The position numbers were made by a program, and so were the translations under genes. Shown one piece after another: positions 16,548 to 25,181 of a stretch of 64,000 nt of DNA. The stretch is from Bacillota bacterium (lineage in GTDB: Bacteria; Bacillota; Clostridia; Peptostreptococcales; Anaerovoracaceae). How positions within the stretch are numbered: position 1 is the stretch's first letter; the number at the start of each line of letters is the position of its first letter. The stretch is taken from positions 56,685 to 120,684 of the forward strand of contig JAEZLP010000012.1 in NCBI GenBank assembly GCA_023415235.1, in the 5' to 3' direction. The notes below the pieces were generated by a model. That model was not told the DNA's origin and searched no databases. It saw only the letters and a list, made by a program, of their open reading frames with translations.

Positions 16548-18056
16548 CTATCTTATCTGGCTGGAGGCCGTCTCCTTCAGGATAACGTCGTGGGCTCCGC
16601 CTTCCACTATGCTTGTGGCTGATACCAGGGTAAGCTTTGTGTTCTTCTGCAGCTCAGGAATGGTGAGAACGCCGCAGTTGCACATGGTGGATTTCACCTT
16701 GCTCAGGGAAAGCGTCACGTTGTCCTTGAGAGAACCGGCATAGGGCACATAGGAATCCACTCCCTCTTCAAAGGAAAGCTTTCCGTCGCCTCCCAAATCG
16801 TAGCGCTGCCAGTTTCTCGCCCTGTTGGAGCCTTCACCCCAATATTCCTTTACATAATTCCCGTTAATGTTAAGCTTGTTGGTGGGGCTTTCATCGAAAC
16901 GCGCGAAATATCGTCCGAGCATCAGGAAATCGGCTCCCATGGCAAGCGCCAGGGTCATATGGTAATCGTATACGATACCTCCATCAGAGCAGATCGGAAT
17001 GTAAATTCCGGTCTTTTCGTAATATTCGTTTCTGGCTTCCGCAACCTCGATAACCGCCGTCGCCTGGCCCCGTCCGATGCCCTTCTGCTCTCTGGTGATG
17101 CAGATGGAGCCTCCTCCGATTCCCACCTTGACAAAGTCCGCTCCGGATTCCGCAAGAAACAGGAAGCCGTCCTTGTCGATCACATTGCCTGCTCCGATCT
17201 TAACCTTTTCTCCGTAATTTTTTCTTACAAACGCGATGGTCTCCTTCTGCCATTCGGAATAGCCTTCAGAGGAGTCAATGCAGAGTACGTCCGCGCCTGC
17301 GTCTACCAATGCGGGAATTCTCTCCTCGTAGTCCCTGGTATTGACTCCGGCTCCCACCATATATCTTTTACCGGCATCCAGCAGTTCATTCGGATTTGCT
17401 TTATGGGAATCGTAATCCTTTCGGAACACGAAATAGACAAGTCTTTGGTTTTTATCGATAATCGGGAGTGCGTTGAGCTTATGATCCCAGAGCATGTCGT
17501 TGGCTTCTGAAAGCGTGATTCCCTCATTGGCGTATACCAGGGAGGAAAACGGGGTCATGATGTCCGCAACCTTGGTGTCCAGGGACATTCTGCTGATCCG
17601 GTAATCCCTGCTTGTGACGATTCCCAGAATCTTTCCGTCAGCCGTTCCGTCATCGGTGACCGCCAAGGTGGAATGGCCTGTTCTTTCCTTCAGAGCCAGA
17701 ATGTCCTTCAGGGTCTGGTCCGGTCTGAGATTGGAATCGCTGCGGACAAAGCCCGCCTTATGGCTTTTCACCCTTCTTACCATAGCCGCCTGGCTCTCGA
17801 TTGGTTGTGAGGCAAAAATAAACGAAATTCCACCTTCCTTTGCCAGTGCGATTGCCAGCTTATCGTCGGATACCGACTGCATAATCGCAGACACCAGTGG
17901 AATATTCATGGTAATTTCCGATTCTTCTCCTCTTTTAAACTTTACAACCGGGGTTTTTAAACTCACATTCTCCATCTTGCACTCTTTCGAGGAATACCCT
18001 GGTACCAGCAGGTATTCATTAAAGGTGCGGGACGGCTCTTTAAAAAAATAAGCCAT
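16548..18056 (-). CDS. guaB: IMP dehydrogenase
   Basis: A 502-residue IMPDH that oxidises IMP to XMP with NAD+. Two CBS domains occupy roughly residues 95-220. The catalytic loop GIGGGSICITRE contains the active-site Cys, and ICSDGGIVYD with GRYFARFDESPT belong to the barrel and flap. Start: the first in-frame ATG (18065) sits directly against the GGAGG (18066-18070), whereas ATG 18056 lies 9 bases from it and begins MAYFFKEPS as in relatives. The shorter form is therefore chosen. First gene of the guaBA operon. Confidence 0.95.
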   Translation of the reverse strand: MAYFFKEPSRTFNEYLLVPGYSSKECKMENVSLKTPVVKFKRGEESEITMNIPLVSAIMQSVSDDKLAIALAKEGGISFIFASQPIESQAAMVRRVKSHKAGFVRSDSNLRPDQTLKDILALKERTGHSTLAVTDDGTADGKILGIVTSRDYRISRMSLDTKVADIMTPFSSLVYANEGITLSEANDMLWDHKLNALPIIDKNQRLVYFVFRKDYDSHKANPNELLDAGKRYMVGAGVNTRDYEERIPALVDAGADVLCIDSSEGYSEWQKETIAFVRKNYGEKVKIGAGNVIDKDGFLFLAESGADFVKVGIGGGSICITREQKGIGRGQATAVIEVAEARNEYYEKTGIYIPICSDGGIVYDYHMTLALAMGADFLMLGRYFARFDESPTNKLNINGNYVKEYWGEGSNRARNWQRYDLGGDGKLSFEEGVDSYVPYAGSLKDNVTLSLSKVKSTMCNCGVLTIPELQKNTKLTLVSATSIVEGGAHDVILKETASSQIR

Positions 18057-18124
18057 TTCGATCATCCTCCTATCATTCTATCCTATATTAAACATGTATT
18101 ATTAATCTAAAATTGATTTCTTTG

Positions 18125-18153
18125 ATTATATTCCCATCGGTGGGCTTTCTCAA
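18125..18153 (-). promoter_or_regulatory. Promoter of the guaBA operon
   Basis: TTGAGA (18148-18153) and a perfect TATAAT (18125-18130) on the minus strand, 17 bases apart. They lie in the 120-bp gap between guaB and the downstream end of the vanY-like gene. No guanine riboswitch was recognised in the leader. Confidence 0.75.
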
Positions 18154-18184
18154 TCTTTTTCACAGGAAAATCAAGGGAACCTTA

Positions 18185-19057
18185 TCATTCGATCCCGTTA
18201 AGCAGCAAAAATTCCTCCAGCGTCAGGTTTCGCTCATAGATTTCCTTTGCGGCGGCCCGCCCCACGTACCGGATATGCCAGGGCTCATACTGGTAACCGG
18301 TGATCTCTTCCTTGCCCTCCGGAAAACGGATAATAAACCCGAAACGGTGAGCGTTTTCCGCAAGCCACTTTCCTTCCGCAGTCCTTCCGTAATCATTGGA
18401 AAGCTGGTAATCCACACTGGGAGACGAGACGTCGGCGGCCAATCCCGTCTGGTGCTCGCTTTGTCCCGGCTTCGCGCTGTACTTGTTCGCCGCAGCTTCC
18501 CCCTCTCTGCTCACATAGCTGTCGTAGAGGATTTTCTGAAAGTCGTAGGACCGATACGCCGTCGTCATTTTCAGCTCGACGCCATCCATAGCCGCCCTTT
18601 CCACCAGCTGGTGAAAAGCTTCCGCAGCTTCGCTTCTGAGATATCTGGTCGTCTCGGAGCGGTCCGGGACATAATACCGGATCGATGTGAGATCATCAGG
18701 CTTGTAGCCCTTATCAATGGGATTCTCCTTGTTGACGAGAATCAGCAGTCCCTTTTCCGCAGCTTCCTCAAGGGCAACCGTCCTGTCTCGGTTATCTGGA
18801 GCGGGATATCCATCGTTATCGACCGTTTCTCCCGGATTCAGGCCGGGCTCGTCCGCATTTTGGCCAGACGTGCCGTCGTCCGCAGGGGTTTCCTCCTCCC
18901 CGCCGCTTTCGGGGTTTTCCACTGATATCTGTCCTCCTGATTGGTCAAAGAAGCCCAGAGTCCAGAAATCGTTTGGTCCGTTGACGATCCAGACAAAACT
19001 CTCGATCAGCAAGAGGGAGATAATAATCAGTGCTTTAATTCTTTTCTCGTAAAACAT
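18185..19057 (-). CDS. Membrane-anchored D-Ala-D-Ala carboxypeptidase (VanY family)
   Basis: A 290-residue protein with an N-terminal hydrophobic anchor (about 8-25), an acidic Gly/Pro/Glu-rich linker (about 40-90) and a C-terminal peptidase M15B domain. The zinc site is visible as SEHQTGLAADV (His and Asp) and EPWHIRYVG (Glu and His), with the usual TAYRSY segment before it. Such enzymes trim the terminal D-alanine of peptidoglycan stem peptides outside the membrane. There is no VanR/S/H/A/X neighbour, so this is likely a housekeeping wall enzyme rather than part of a resistance cluster. Confidence 0.9.
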   Translation of the reverse strand: MFYEKRIKALIIISLLLIESFVWIVNGPNDFWTLGFFDQSGGQISVENPESGGEEETPADDGTSGQNADEPGLNPGETVDNDGYPAPDNRDRTVALEEAAEKGLLILVNKENPIDKGYKPDDLTSIRYYVPDRSETTRYLRSEAAEAFHQLVERAAMDGVELKMTTAYRSYDFQKILYDSYVSREGEAAANKYSAKPGQSEHQTGLAADVSSPSVDYQLSNDYGRTAEGKWLAENAHRFGFIIRFPEGKEEITGYQYEPWHIRYVGRAAAKEIYERNLTLEEFLLLNGIE

Positions 19058-19233
19058 GTCCGCCTATCCTATCTATGTTGAAAAATGAGTGCTCGCTAAA
19101 ATAATTATGTGGAGTTTACAGGTTCTCTAAACGATTTCCCATAGAATCTGTATTAAAGTATTTTACATCATACATCGACTTTTTTCAACATGAAATAAGC
19201 GGACCGGGCAGGATTCGGCATCCTGTTTATGCA

Positions 19234-19264
19234 AAGAGCTCCCCGCATAAAGCGGGGAGCTCTG
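19234..19264 (-). terminator. Terminator of groESL
   Basis: Perfect 12-nt GC-rich arms (19236-19247 and 19253-19264, AGAGCTCCCCGC) around a 5-nt loop, 29 bases after the groEL stop. The T-tract is short. Confidence 0.75.
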
Positions 19265-19292
19265 AAGCATTTTATTCTGATTGGATCGGGGC

Positions 19293-20918
19293 TTACATCA
19301 TGCCGCCCATTCCTCCGCCCATTGGAGGCATCGGAGGTTCGTCCTTCTTGATTTCCACTACGCCTGCTTCTGTTGTAAGCAGCATTGCAGATGCGGATGC
19401 AGCATTCTGAAGCGCGGATCTGGTTACCTTTGCCGGGTCAACGATACCGGCCTTGATCATATCTTCATATACTTCGGTGGAAGCATTGAAGCCGACGCCC
19501 TTTTCGCTGTCCTTTATTCTAGCTACGACTACGGAGCCTTCAAATCCGGCATTTTCAGCAATCTGTCTTACGGGTTCTTCCAGGGCTCTCATGATAATGG
19601 AAGCTCCGGTCTTTTCGTCTCCGGTAAGAGTTTCCACATACTTCTGAACCGCAGGGATGGTATTGACAAGGGCGACTCCGCCGCCGGATACAATACCTTC
19701 CTCAACCGCAGCTCTCGTTGCGTTAAGCGCATCTTCGATTCTCAGCTTTCTTTCCTTCAGCTCGGTTTCGGTAGCGGCTCCAACCTGGATCACTGCTACG
19801 CCGCCTGACAGCTTGGCAAGTCTTTCCTGAAGCTTTTCTCTGTCGAAATCGGAAGTGGTCTCTTCAATCTGGGTTTTGATCTGAGCAATTCTAGCCTGGA
19901 TTTCCTTTGGATCTCCAGCGCCGTCAACGATGACTGTGTTCTCCTTGTTGACCTTTACGGTGTTGGCGGTTCCAAGCATGTCAAGTGTGGCTTCCTTCAG
20001 GTCATAGCCCAATTCTTCGGAAATAACCTGACCGCCTGTCAGAGCTGCGATATCAGCCAGCATTGCTTTTCTTCTTTCACCAAAGCCCGGCGCCTTAACC
20101 GCAACGCAGTCGAAGGTTCCTCTCAGCTTGTTGACGACGAGAGTAGCCAGCGCTTCGCCCTCCACGTCTTCCGCGATGATCAGCAGCTTTTTGCCCTGCT
20201 GCACGATCTGTTCCAGAATGGGGAGGAGTTCCTGGATATTTGAAATTTTCTTGTCTGTAATCAGGATATATGGATTGGATAATACGGCTTCCATTTTCTC
20301 TGCGTCGTTTACCATGTAAGCGGACAGGTAGCCTCTGTCAAACTGCATTCCTTCTACGACCTCAAGAGTGGTTCCCATGGATTTGGATTCTTCCACGGTG
20401 ATAACCCCGTCCTTGCCGACCTTTTCCATCGCTTCAGCAATCAGGCCGCCGATTTCTTCGTCTCCTGCGGAAACGGATGCAACCTGCGCGATCTTTTCCT
20501 TGGTTTCGATCTTGTGCGCGAGGCTCTGGATTTCATTTACCGCAACATCCACGGCACCCTTGATTCCTCTCTTCAGGATCATTGGATTTGCGCCAGCAGC
20601 GACATTCTTAAAGCCTTCCTTGATGATGATCTGTGCAAGAAGAGTAGCGGTTGTGGTTCCGTCTCCCGCAACGTCGTTGGTTTTGGTAGCAACTTCCTTG
20701 ACCAGCTGGGCGCCCATATTCTCAAAAGCGTCCTCCAGTTCAATTTCCTTTGCAATGGTAACACCGTCGTTGGTAATGAGCGGTGAGCCGAATTTCTTTT
20801 CAAGCAGAACATTTCTTCCTTTGGGTCCAAGTGTTATTTTTACTGTATCGGCAAGCTTGTCAACACCAGCCTGCAGCTTTCTTTTAGCGTCTTCGCCATA
20901 ATTAATTTCTTTAGCCAT
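19293..20918 (-). CDS. groEL: Chaperonin GroEL
   Basis: A 541-residue 60-kDa chaperonin subunit that folds proteins inside a double-ring chamber with GroES. Visible landmarks are the nucleotide-binding GDGTTTATLLAQ near residue 85 and the Gly/Met-rich tail GGMGGMM. ATG 20918 (MAKEINYG) is selected: it matches the universal GroEL start and lies 9 bases after GGAAAGGAAG. The frame can be extended only through a TTG at 20939. Second gene of the CIRCE-controlled groESL operon. Confidence 0.98.
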   Translation of the reverse strand: MAKEINYGEDAKRKLQAGVDKLADTVKITLGPKGRNVLLEKKFGSPLITNDGVTIAKEIELEDAFENMGAQLVKEVATKTNDVAGDGTTTATLLAQIIIKEGFKNVAAGANPMILKRGIKGAVDVAVNEIQSLAHKIETKEKIAQVASVSAGDEEIGGLIAEAMEKVGKDGVITVEESKSMGTTLEVVEGMQFDRGYLSAYMVNDAEKMEAVLSNPYILITDKKISNIQELLPILEQIVQQGKKLLIIAEDVEGEALATLVVNKLRGTFDCVAVKAPGFGERRKAMLADIAALTGGQVISEELGYDLKEATLDMLGTANTVKVNKENTVIVDGAGDPKEIQARIAQIKTQIEETTSDFDREKLQERLAKLSGGVAVIQVGAATETELKERKLRIEDALNATRAAVEEGIVSGGGVALVNTIPAVQKYVETLTGDEKTGASIIMRALEEPVRQIAENAGFEGSVVVARIKDSEKGVGFNASTEVYEDMIKAGIVDPAKVTRSALQNAASASAMLLTTEAGVVEIKKDEPPMPPMGGGMGGMM

Positions 20919-20981
20919 GATAGATATCTTCCTTTCCAATTTGTTCTTTTATTAATTTCCGTGAATCCTTCGGGCTGATTG

Positions 20982-21266
20982 TCAGCCAACAACAGCAAGA
21001 ATATCTCTCTGAGACATGATGGTGTACTCTTCGCCGTCGTACTTGATCTCAGTGCCGGCATATTTGGAGAAAATAACCACATCCCCAACTTTTACTTCCA
21101 TGGGGACTAATTTTCCGTCTTCTGTTGCTCCAGGGCCTACTGCAACGATTTCGGCCATCTGGGGCTGTTCCTTCGCCTGACCTGGCAGTACGATGCCGCT
21201 TTTCGTTTTTTCCTCTGCCTCTAATCTTTTAATAACAACTCTGTCGCCTAATGGTTTGATGTTCAT
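20982..21266 (-). CDS. groES: Co-chaperonin GroES
   Basis: A 94-residue GroES, the heptameric lid of the GroEL chamber. It has MNIKPLGDRVVIK at the start, the mobile loop around KTKSGIVLPGQA, and GTEIKYDGEEYTIM near the end. ATG 21266 follows a GGAGAGGAG ribosome site; a longer frame without homology is ignored. It precedes groEL by about 60 bases. Expression should be heat-inducible through the CIRCE operator upstream. Confidence 0.98.
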   Translation of the reverse strand: MNIKPLGDRVVIKRLEAEEKTKSGIVLPGQAKEQPQMAEIVAVGPGATEDGKLVPMEVKVGDVVIFSKYAGTEIKYDGEEYTIMSQRDILAVVG

Positions 21267-21336
21267 TCTTTCAATCTCCTCTCCTTGATAGTAATTTGTG
21301 CACAAATTTTGTATATTCTTTTTATTTTTTACCTTG

Positions 21337-21363
21337 TTAGCACTCATAATTGGTGAGTGCTAA
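21337..21363. promoter_or_regulatory. CIRCE operator for HrcA
   Basis: TTAGCACTC, nine bases, GAGTGCTAA: a perfect CIRCE inverted repeat between the promoter and groES. HrcA is known to bind this element and repress groESL until heat stress. Confidence 0.97.
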
Positions 21364-21367
21364 ATCT

Positions 21368-21396
21368 AATTTAATACGTAAGGCTAAAATTGTCAA
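21368..21396 (-). promoter_or_regulatory. groESL promoter
   Basis: TTGACA (21391-21396) and TAAATT (21368-21373) on the minus strand are 17 bases apart. The CIRCE element lies just downstream at the expected transcription start. Confidence 0.8.
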
Positions 21397-21496
21397 TAGG
21401 TTTTTGCTAAAAATTTCTTACGAAATATCACAAAATTTATCGGAGCTATGTCCGGGCAAATCAGTCCTGCCCGCCAGCCTTTCGCTCCCCGCAGGC

Positions 21497-22183
21497 CTAT
21501 AAAAATGCGGTTTCTAAAGCGATGAAAAGCCATGGCAGGAAAATAGCGGGAATCATGTTGGCAACCTTGATTTCCTTTACTTCAAGGAAGTTGAAGCCAA
21601 GGGCGGCAATCAGCAGACTGCCCACCGCGGACATCTCCGTAATGATCTCCGTGGTCAGCATATCCTTGATGAATCCCGCGCCCAAAGCGATGGCTCCTTC
21701 GTAGAGGAAAACCGGTATGGCGGAAAACGCTACGCCGATTCCCATGGTGGAGCTAAATACGATGGCGATGACGCCGTCCAAAATGGATTTGGCATAAAGC
21801 ATTTCGTGGTTTCCCTGAAGGCCGCTCTGCATTGCGCCGACGATGGCCATGGAGCCTGTGCAGAAGAGAATGCTGGCTGTTACAAAGCCCTTGGCAAAGT
21901 TCCCTTCGCCGAAGCCGAATTTCTTTTCCGCCCAGAGTCCGAGCTTGTTCATCCCTTTGTCAATATCGATCCACTCTCCGATAATGCTGCCTGCCACCAT
22001 ACTGATGATCAGCATCATTACCCTCTGATTTTCCATTGCTCCTGAAATCCCTATGTACATGATCGATAGGCCAATCGCCTTTTTGATGATAATTTCAAAC
22101 CGACCCGACAGACCCTTGATTAAAAACCTTCCCGCCAAGGCGCAAATGACGATAGCAACTCCATTTACGATTGGTCCTAGCAT
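21497..22183 (-). CDS. DUF554 family membrane protein (YdfK-like)
   Basis: A 228-residue membrane protein with about six to seven hydrophobic helices. Motifs GPIVNGVAIVICALAG at the start, GEWIDID, and FCTGSMAIVGAMQSGL in the middle are typical of the DUF554/YdfK family, whose function is unknown. ATG 22183 is chosen because AAAGGAGG lies 8 bases upstream; the longer frame has no ribosome site. It stands between groES and the glycosylase gene with no obvious partner. Confidence 0.85.
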   Translation of the reverse strand: MLGPIVNGVAIVICALAGRFLIKGLSGRFEIIIKKAIGLSIMYIGISGAMENQRVMMLIISMVAGSIIGEWIDIDKGMNKLGLWAEKKFGFGEGNFAKGFVTASILFCTGSMAIVGAMQSGLQGNHEMLYAKSILDGVIAIVFSSTMGIGVAFSAIPVFLYEGAIALGAGFIKDMLTTEIITEMSAVGSLLIAALGFNFLEVKEIKVANMIPAIFLPWLFIALETAFL

Positions 22184-22249
22184 AATTGTGTCCTCCTTTG
22201 ACTGCTGTTCCATCTATGTCCTTTTTATTTTGTTAATAATAACCAAAAC

Positions 22250-23125
22250 TTATACCTTTTTATTTTCCCTTGCATAATAAAACAGGTACTGCTGAGCGAT
22301 TCCGCCGAACTGTCCGAAATGCTCCTCCGCATACTCCCTCATCCGCTTCAGGTTTCCTTCTTCAATCCCGTATACCTGATGCATGACCCGTTTGATCCAT
22401 ACGTCCAGCGGGAAGCTTTCCCGTTTCCCCATGGAAAAGAGAAGGATGCAGTTTGCCACCTTTGGTCCGACTCCGCTGAGACCAAGGAGGTATTCATAGG
22501 CCTCTTCATAGGGAGCATGTTCCATCCGCTCCAGGCTCCTGCCGCCGTCGGCTGCAATCTGTTTTGCAGTTTCAATGACATACTTGGCCCGGTAGCCCAG
22601 CCTGCACAGGTCTAAATCCTCGACCCTCAGCTCAGCCAGAACCTCCGGAGCGGGAAAAGAATAACGCATGACGTCCCGGTAAATCCCGATGGGGCTTCCA
22701 TGGGCGGAACAGAGACCTTCTACGCATTTTTTGATTCTTGCGATATTATTGTTCTGGGATAGGATAAAGGAGATCAATGTCTCCCACTTGTCCTGCTTCA
22801 GGATCCTCATTCCGTATCCGTATCTGATCGCCCGCTCCATGGCGGGGTCCTTCCGGGATAGCGCCTGCTTGATTTCGCCGTAATCCCTTCCAAGATCCAG
22901 GTAATCCTTCCAGATATCCTGAAAGTCCTTCCGGGTTACGTTATTTAATATGATCGAACCGTCAATACAATTGATATTGACGGCTCTGCCAAAAGCAACG
23001 CCTGTATAGCTTCCGTCATCCTCCCGGTTCCAGCGAAAGCACTGGCCGTTGTCAAAGGTATGATCGGGGTGAAAGTCACTGACGCCGCTCACGACTATTC
23101 GGTTGTTTTCTTCTATTATATTCAT
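22250..23125 (-). CDS. ogg: 8-oxoguanine DNA glycosylase (OGG family)
   Basis: A 291-residue base-excision repair enzyme of the HhH-GPD superfamily. The N-terminal OGG domain has TFDNGQCFRWN. The helix-hairpin-helix is LLGLSGVGPKVANC and the catalytic pair is Lys in LGYRAKYV and Asp in FPLDVWIKR. It removes oxidised guanine and cuts the abasic site. Its start overlaps the stop of the upstream P-loop/Asp23 gene by 4 bases (ATGA), so the two are translationally coupled. Confidence 0.9.
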   Translation of the reverse strand: MNIIEENNRIVVSGVSDFHPDHTFDNGQCFRWNREDDGSYTGVAFGRAVNINCIDGSIILNNVTRKDFQDIWKDYLDLGRDYGEIKQALSRKDPAMERAIRYGYGMRILKQDKWETLISFILSQNNNIARIKKCVEGLCSAHGSPIGIYRDVMRYSFPAPEVLAELRVEDLDLCRLGYRAKYVIETAKQIAADGGRSLERMEHAPYEEAYEYLLGLSGVGPKVANCILLFSMGKRESFPLDVWIKRVMHQVYGIEEGNLKRMREYAEEHFGQFGGIAQQYLFYYARENKKV

Positions 23126-23928
23126 CTCAATCCCTTGATTTCAATATCCACGGCTTTGATATGGAATGCCGTCATGGTTCCCACCATCCTGCCCACTTCC
23201 TTTTGAAGCTCTTTTGCCGCGTCCAGGATCCGGAAGCCGAACCTGCAGATCATGGAAACGGTGATCTTCATGCCGTCAGGATTGTTCTCAATAGAGACTT
23301 TGGTCACCGCGTCCACACCCTTGGTTTTTTCCCCAAGGTAATTCACCAAATCCACGATCACTTTATCCGAAATGGAGTAATCGCCCATATAGCTGTAGGT
23401 TGGGCGAACCACCGTCTTTTCCGAAACGGAAGCTCTTCCGCCTCTCCAGCCCCTGATGATTCTCAAAGGGTCGAGGAAATATCCGGAAAATTCCCTCTTC
23501 AGCTGGAATGTGGGAACCGGAATAATGTGTTTTCCCATCTCATGGCGCTGCTTCCTGGCCGTCTCTCGTTCTTCTTCCGTGGTAATTTCCTCGATATAAA
23601 TGATTTTCTCCAGTTCCGAAAGATCAAGGTGCTCCGCAATCCGGGAAATCATCTTCTCCGAGGTGCCCAGAACCAGGATGGAGCCGGGGGAAACCTCCCG
23701 TATCTTTTCCATGACTGCCCGCCGGTGCTCCTCGTCGGTAAACAGCGCGGTTTTGATTGCCGCAACCTTCGTATTCTGACGCTTGGCCGAGGTCCCTTCC
23801 AGAATGGAGCTTCCATAGATAAACAGCCCATCGTCAATAATGCTTTCGATATTCAGTTCCTTGCACAGGTTCATCGCTTGGTAGCTTTTACCCGTACCGC
23901 TTTTTCCGACTAATCCGTAGACTTTCAT
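23122..23928 (-). CDS. P-loop NTPase fused to an Asp23-like domain
   Basis: A 268-residue soluble protein. Residues 1-150 form a small P-loop domain: Walker A GKSGTGKS at about 8-15 and a VLGTSEKM strand later. Residues about 175-268 resemble the Asp23/Gls24 (alkaline-shock) domain: YSISDKVIVDLVNYLGEKTKGVDAV, then KITVSMICRFGFRILDAAKELQKEV. Asp23-type domains usually stand alone and associate with membranes or the envelope; the fusion to an ATPase is uncommon and its job unknown. It is coupled to the ogg gene by a 4-base overlap. The domain call rests on pattern only. Confidence 0.7.
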   Translation of the reverse strand: MKVYGLVGKSGTGKSYQAMNLCKELNIESIIDDGLFIYGSSILEGTSAKRQNTKVAAIKTALFTDEEHRRAVMEKIREVSPGSILVLGTSEKMISRIAEHLDLSELEKIIYIEEITTEEERETARKQRHEMGKHIIPVPTFQLKREFSGYFLDPLRIIRGWRGGRASVSEKTVVRPTYSYMGDYSISDKVIVDLVNYLGEKTKGVDAVTKVSIENNPDGMKITVSMICRFGFRILDAAKELQKEVGRMVGTMTAFHIKAVDIEIKGLR

Positions 23929-24005
23929 TTGTCACCTCTCAAGTGGACTGCTTTCGGCTCCTTTGTATTGAAAAAAAACCACAGGGTCAAATTGTGAAAA
24001 CTGTC

Positions 24006-24034
24006 TTGTTAATTTGACAACCTTCTGATATAAT
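24006..24034 (+). promoter_or_regulatory. Ferredoxin promoter, with possible Rex-like site
   Basis: TTGTTA (24006-24011) and TATAAT (24029-24034) with a 17-base spacer on the plus strand. The -35 lies in TTGTTAATTTGACAA, which has a TTGT...ACAA symmetry reminiscent of, but shorter than, the clostridial Rex consensus. Confidence 0.65.
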
Positions 24035-24074
24035 AATCCTGCTTGTTTAATTCATTTGTAAGGAGGAGTTTATT

Positions 24075-24245
24075 ATGGCATATGTTATTAATGATACTTG
24101 CATCAGCTGCGGAGCATGTGAACCCGAATGCCCAACAGAAGCTATTTCAGCAGGCGACACCAAATATGTGATCGACGCTGACAAGTGTATTGATTGCGGC
24201 GCATGCGCAAACGCATGTCCGGTTGATGCTCCAGTAGAAGGCTAA
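24075..24245 (+). CDS. Clostridial 2[4Fe-4S] ferredoxin
   Basis: A 56-residue ferredoxin. Two CxxCxxCxxxCP motifs (CISCGACEPECP and CIDCGACANACP) bind two low-potential [4Fe-4S] clusters, and the two halves are internally similar as in classical clostridial ferredoxins. It carries electrons among pyruvate:ferredoxin oxidoreductase, hydrogenases, Rnf and related systems. AGGAGGAG lies 7 bases before the ATG. It is monocistronic with its own promoter and terminator, next to rex on the other strand. Confidence 0.97.
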   Translation: MAYVINDTCISCGACEPECPTEAISAGDTKYVIDADKCIDCGACANACPVDAPVEG

Positions 24246-24271
24246 TTATATAAAGACTCTATTGAAGAATG

Positions 24272-24306
24272 AATAACCGTTTCGAAAGAAACGGTTATTT
24301 TTTTAG
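24272..24306 (+). terminator. Ferredoxin terminator
   Basis: AATAACCGTTTC, a GAAA loop, GAAACGGTTATT and then seven T on the plus strand; a textbook intrinsic terminator 27 bases after the stop. Confidence 0.95.
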
Positions 24307-24347
24307 TCGAAAATAATATGAAATTCGCCTTTGCTGAATACCGGATC

Positions 24348-25016
24348 TTATTGGTTTTGGTTTTGGTTCTCTTCCTTTTCCATCTGCTTGTTGCGGTTGA
24401 TGTAGTACGCAAGAGAATGAAGGCTGTCGGAAAGATGGACGTTTTCCATGGCGACTCCCTCCGGAACCTGCAGATCCATGGGCGCAAAGTTCCAGATCCC
24501 TTTGACGCCGCCGTCACAGAGCTTATCCACAACCTCCTGCGCGCTGTCCTTGTTGGTACAGATAATTCCGATATCAACGGTATTGTTTCTCAGGAAGCCT
24601 TCCAGCTGATCATAGTCAAGAACTTCGATATCATTGATCCTCAGGCCGATCAGCCTTGGATTGACATCGAACATGGCAGTTACCATGAACCCGGATTTGT
24701 AATAATGAGTATAGTTGGCGATAGCCTGCCCCAGATTACCCGTTCCAACGATAACCATCTTGTATTCCTGGTCCAAGCCGAGAATCGAACCGATCTCATT
24801 GTACAGGCTTTGTATATTGTATCCATAACCCTGCTGACCAAAGCCTCCGAAGTTGTTCAAATCCTGCCTGATTTGAGACGCGGTGTAACCGATCAGATTG
24901 CTCAGTTCATTGGAAGAAATTCTGTCTACATTTTTCTTTTGAAGATCAGCCAGATACCTTCTGTATCTTGGCAGTCTTTTAATTACTGCCCTTGAAATCT
25001 TGGAGTGATCCTTCAT
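24348..25016 (-). CDS. rex: Redox-sensing transcriptional repressor Rex
   Basis: A 222-residue Rex. Residues 1-80 form the winged helix (SNELSNLIGYTASQIRQDLNNFGGFG) and the rest a Rossmann domain with VIVGTGNLGQAIANY that senses NADH/NAD+. Rex releases DNA at high NADH and so opens fermentative and NADH-reoxidising genes. The acidic Gln/Asn-rich tail is slightly longer than usual. A Rex-like palindrome lies in its own promoter region. Confidence 0.96.
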   Translation of the reverse strand: MKDHSKISRAVIKRLPRYRRYLADLQKKNVDRISSNELSNLIGYTASQIRQDLNNFGGFGQQGYGYNIQSLYNEIGSILGLDQEYKMVIVGTGNLGQAIANYTHYYKSGFMVTAMFDVNPRLIGLRINDIEVLDYDQLEGFLRNNTVDIGIICTNKDSAQEVVDKLCDGGVKGIWNFAPMDLQVPEGVAMENVHLSDSLHSLAYYINRNKQMEKEENQNQNQ

Positions 25017-25042
25017 GTATCCTCTCTCACTTATCTATAGAT

Positions 25043-25060
25043 TTGTCAATATATTGTCAA
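25043..25060. promoter_or_regulatory. Possible Rex operator upstream of rex
   Basis: TTGTCAATATATTGTCAA matches the clostridial Rex consensus (TTGTTAA, four bases, TTAACAA) at about 11 of 14 positions. It overlaps a TTGACA box on the minus strand 27-44 bases before the rex start. Autoregulation is common for Rex. The match is imperfect. Confidence 0.4.
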
Positions 25061-25143
25061 TGTTTAGACTATTATAGCATTATTTTTTCTTGCATACAAT
25101 ATTAAAAATGGCGGAATAGCCATTGCTATCCGCGGCTTAAGAG

Positions 25144-25169
25144 GAAAAACCCGCTTATTCGCGGGCTTC
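25144..25169 (-). terminator. acpP terminator
   Basis: CCCGC and GCGGG arms (core 25150-25165) followed on the minus strand by TTTTTCC, 15 bases after the acpP stop. Confidence 0.85.
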
Positions 25170-25181
25170 TCTGGGAATGTA

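Noticed and set aside
18185..19057. Vancomycin-resistance cluster suggested by a VanY-type peptidase
   Set aside because: No vanR, vanS, vanH, ligase or vanX genes are near; the enzyme is a common housekeeping type.
24015..24034. TTGACA with TATAAT before ferredoxin as the promoter
   Set aside because: That TTGACA lies only 9 bases from the -10; TTGTTA at 24006 with a 17-base spacer is the better -35.
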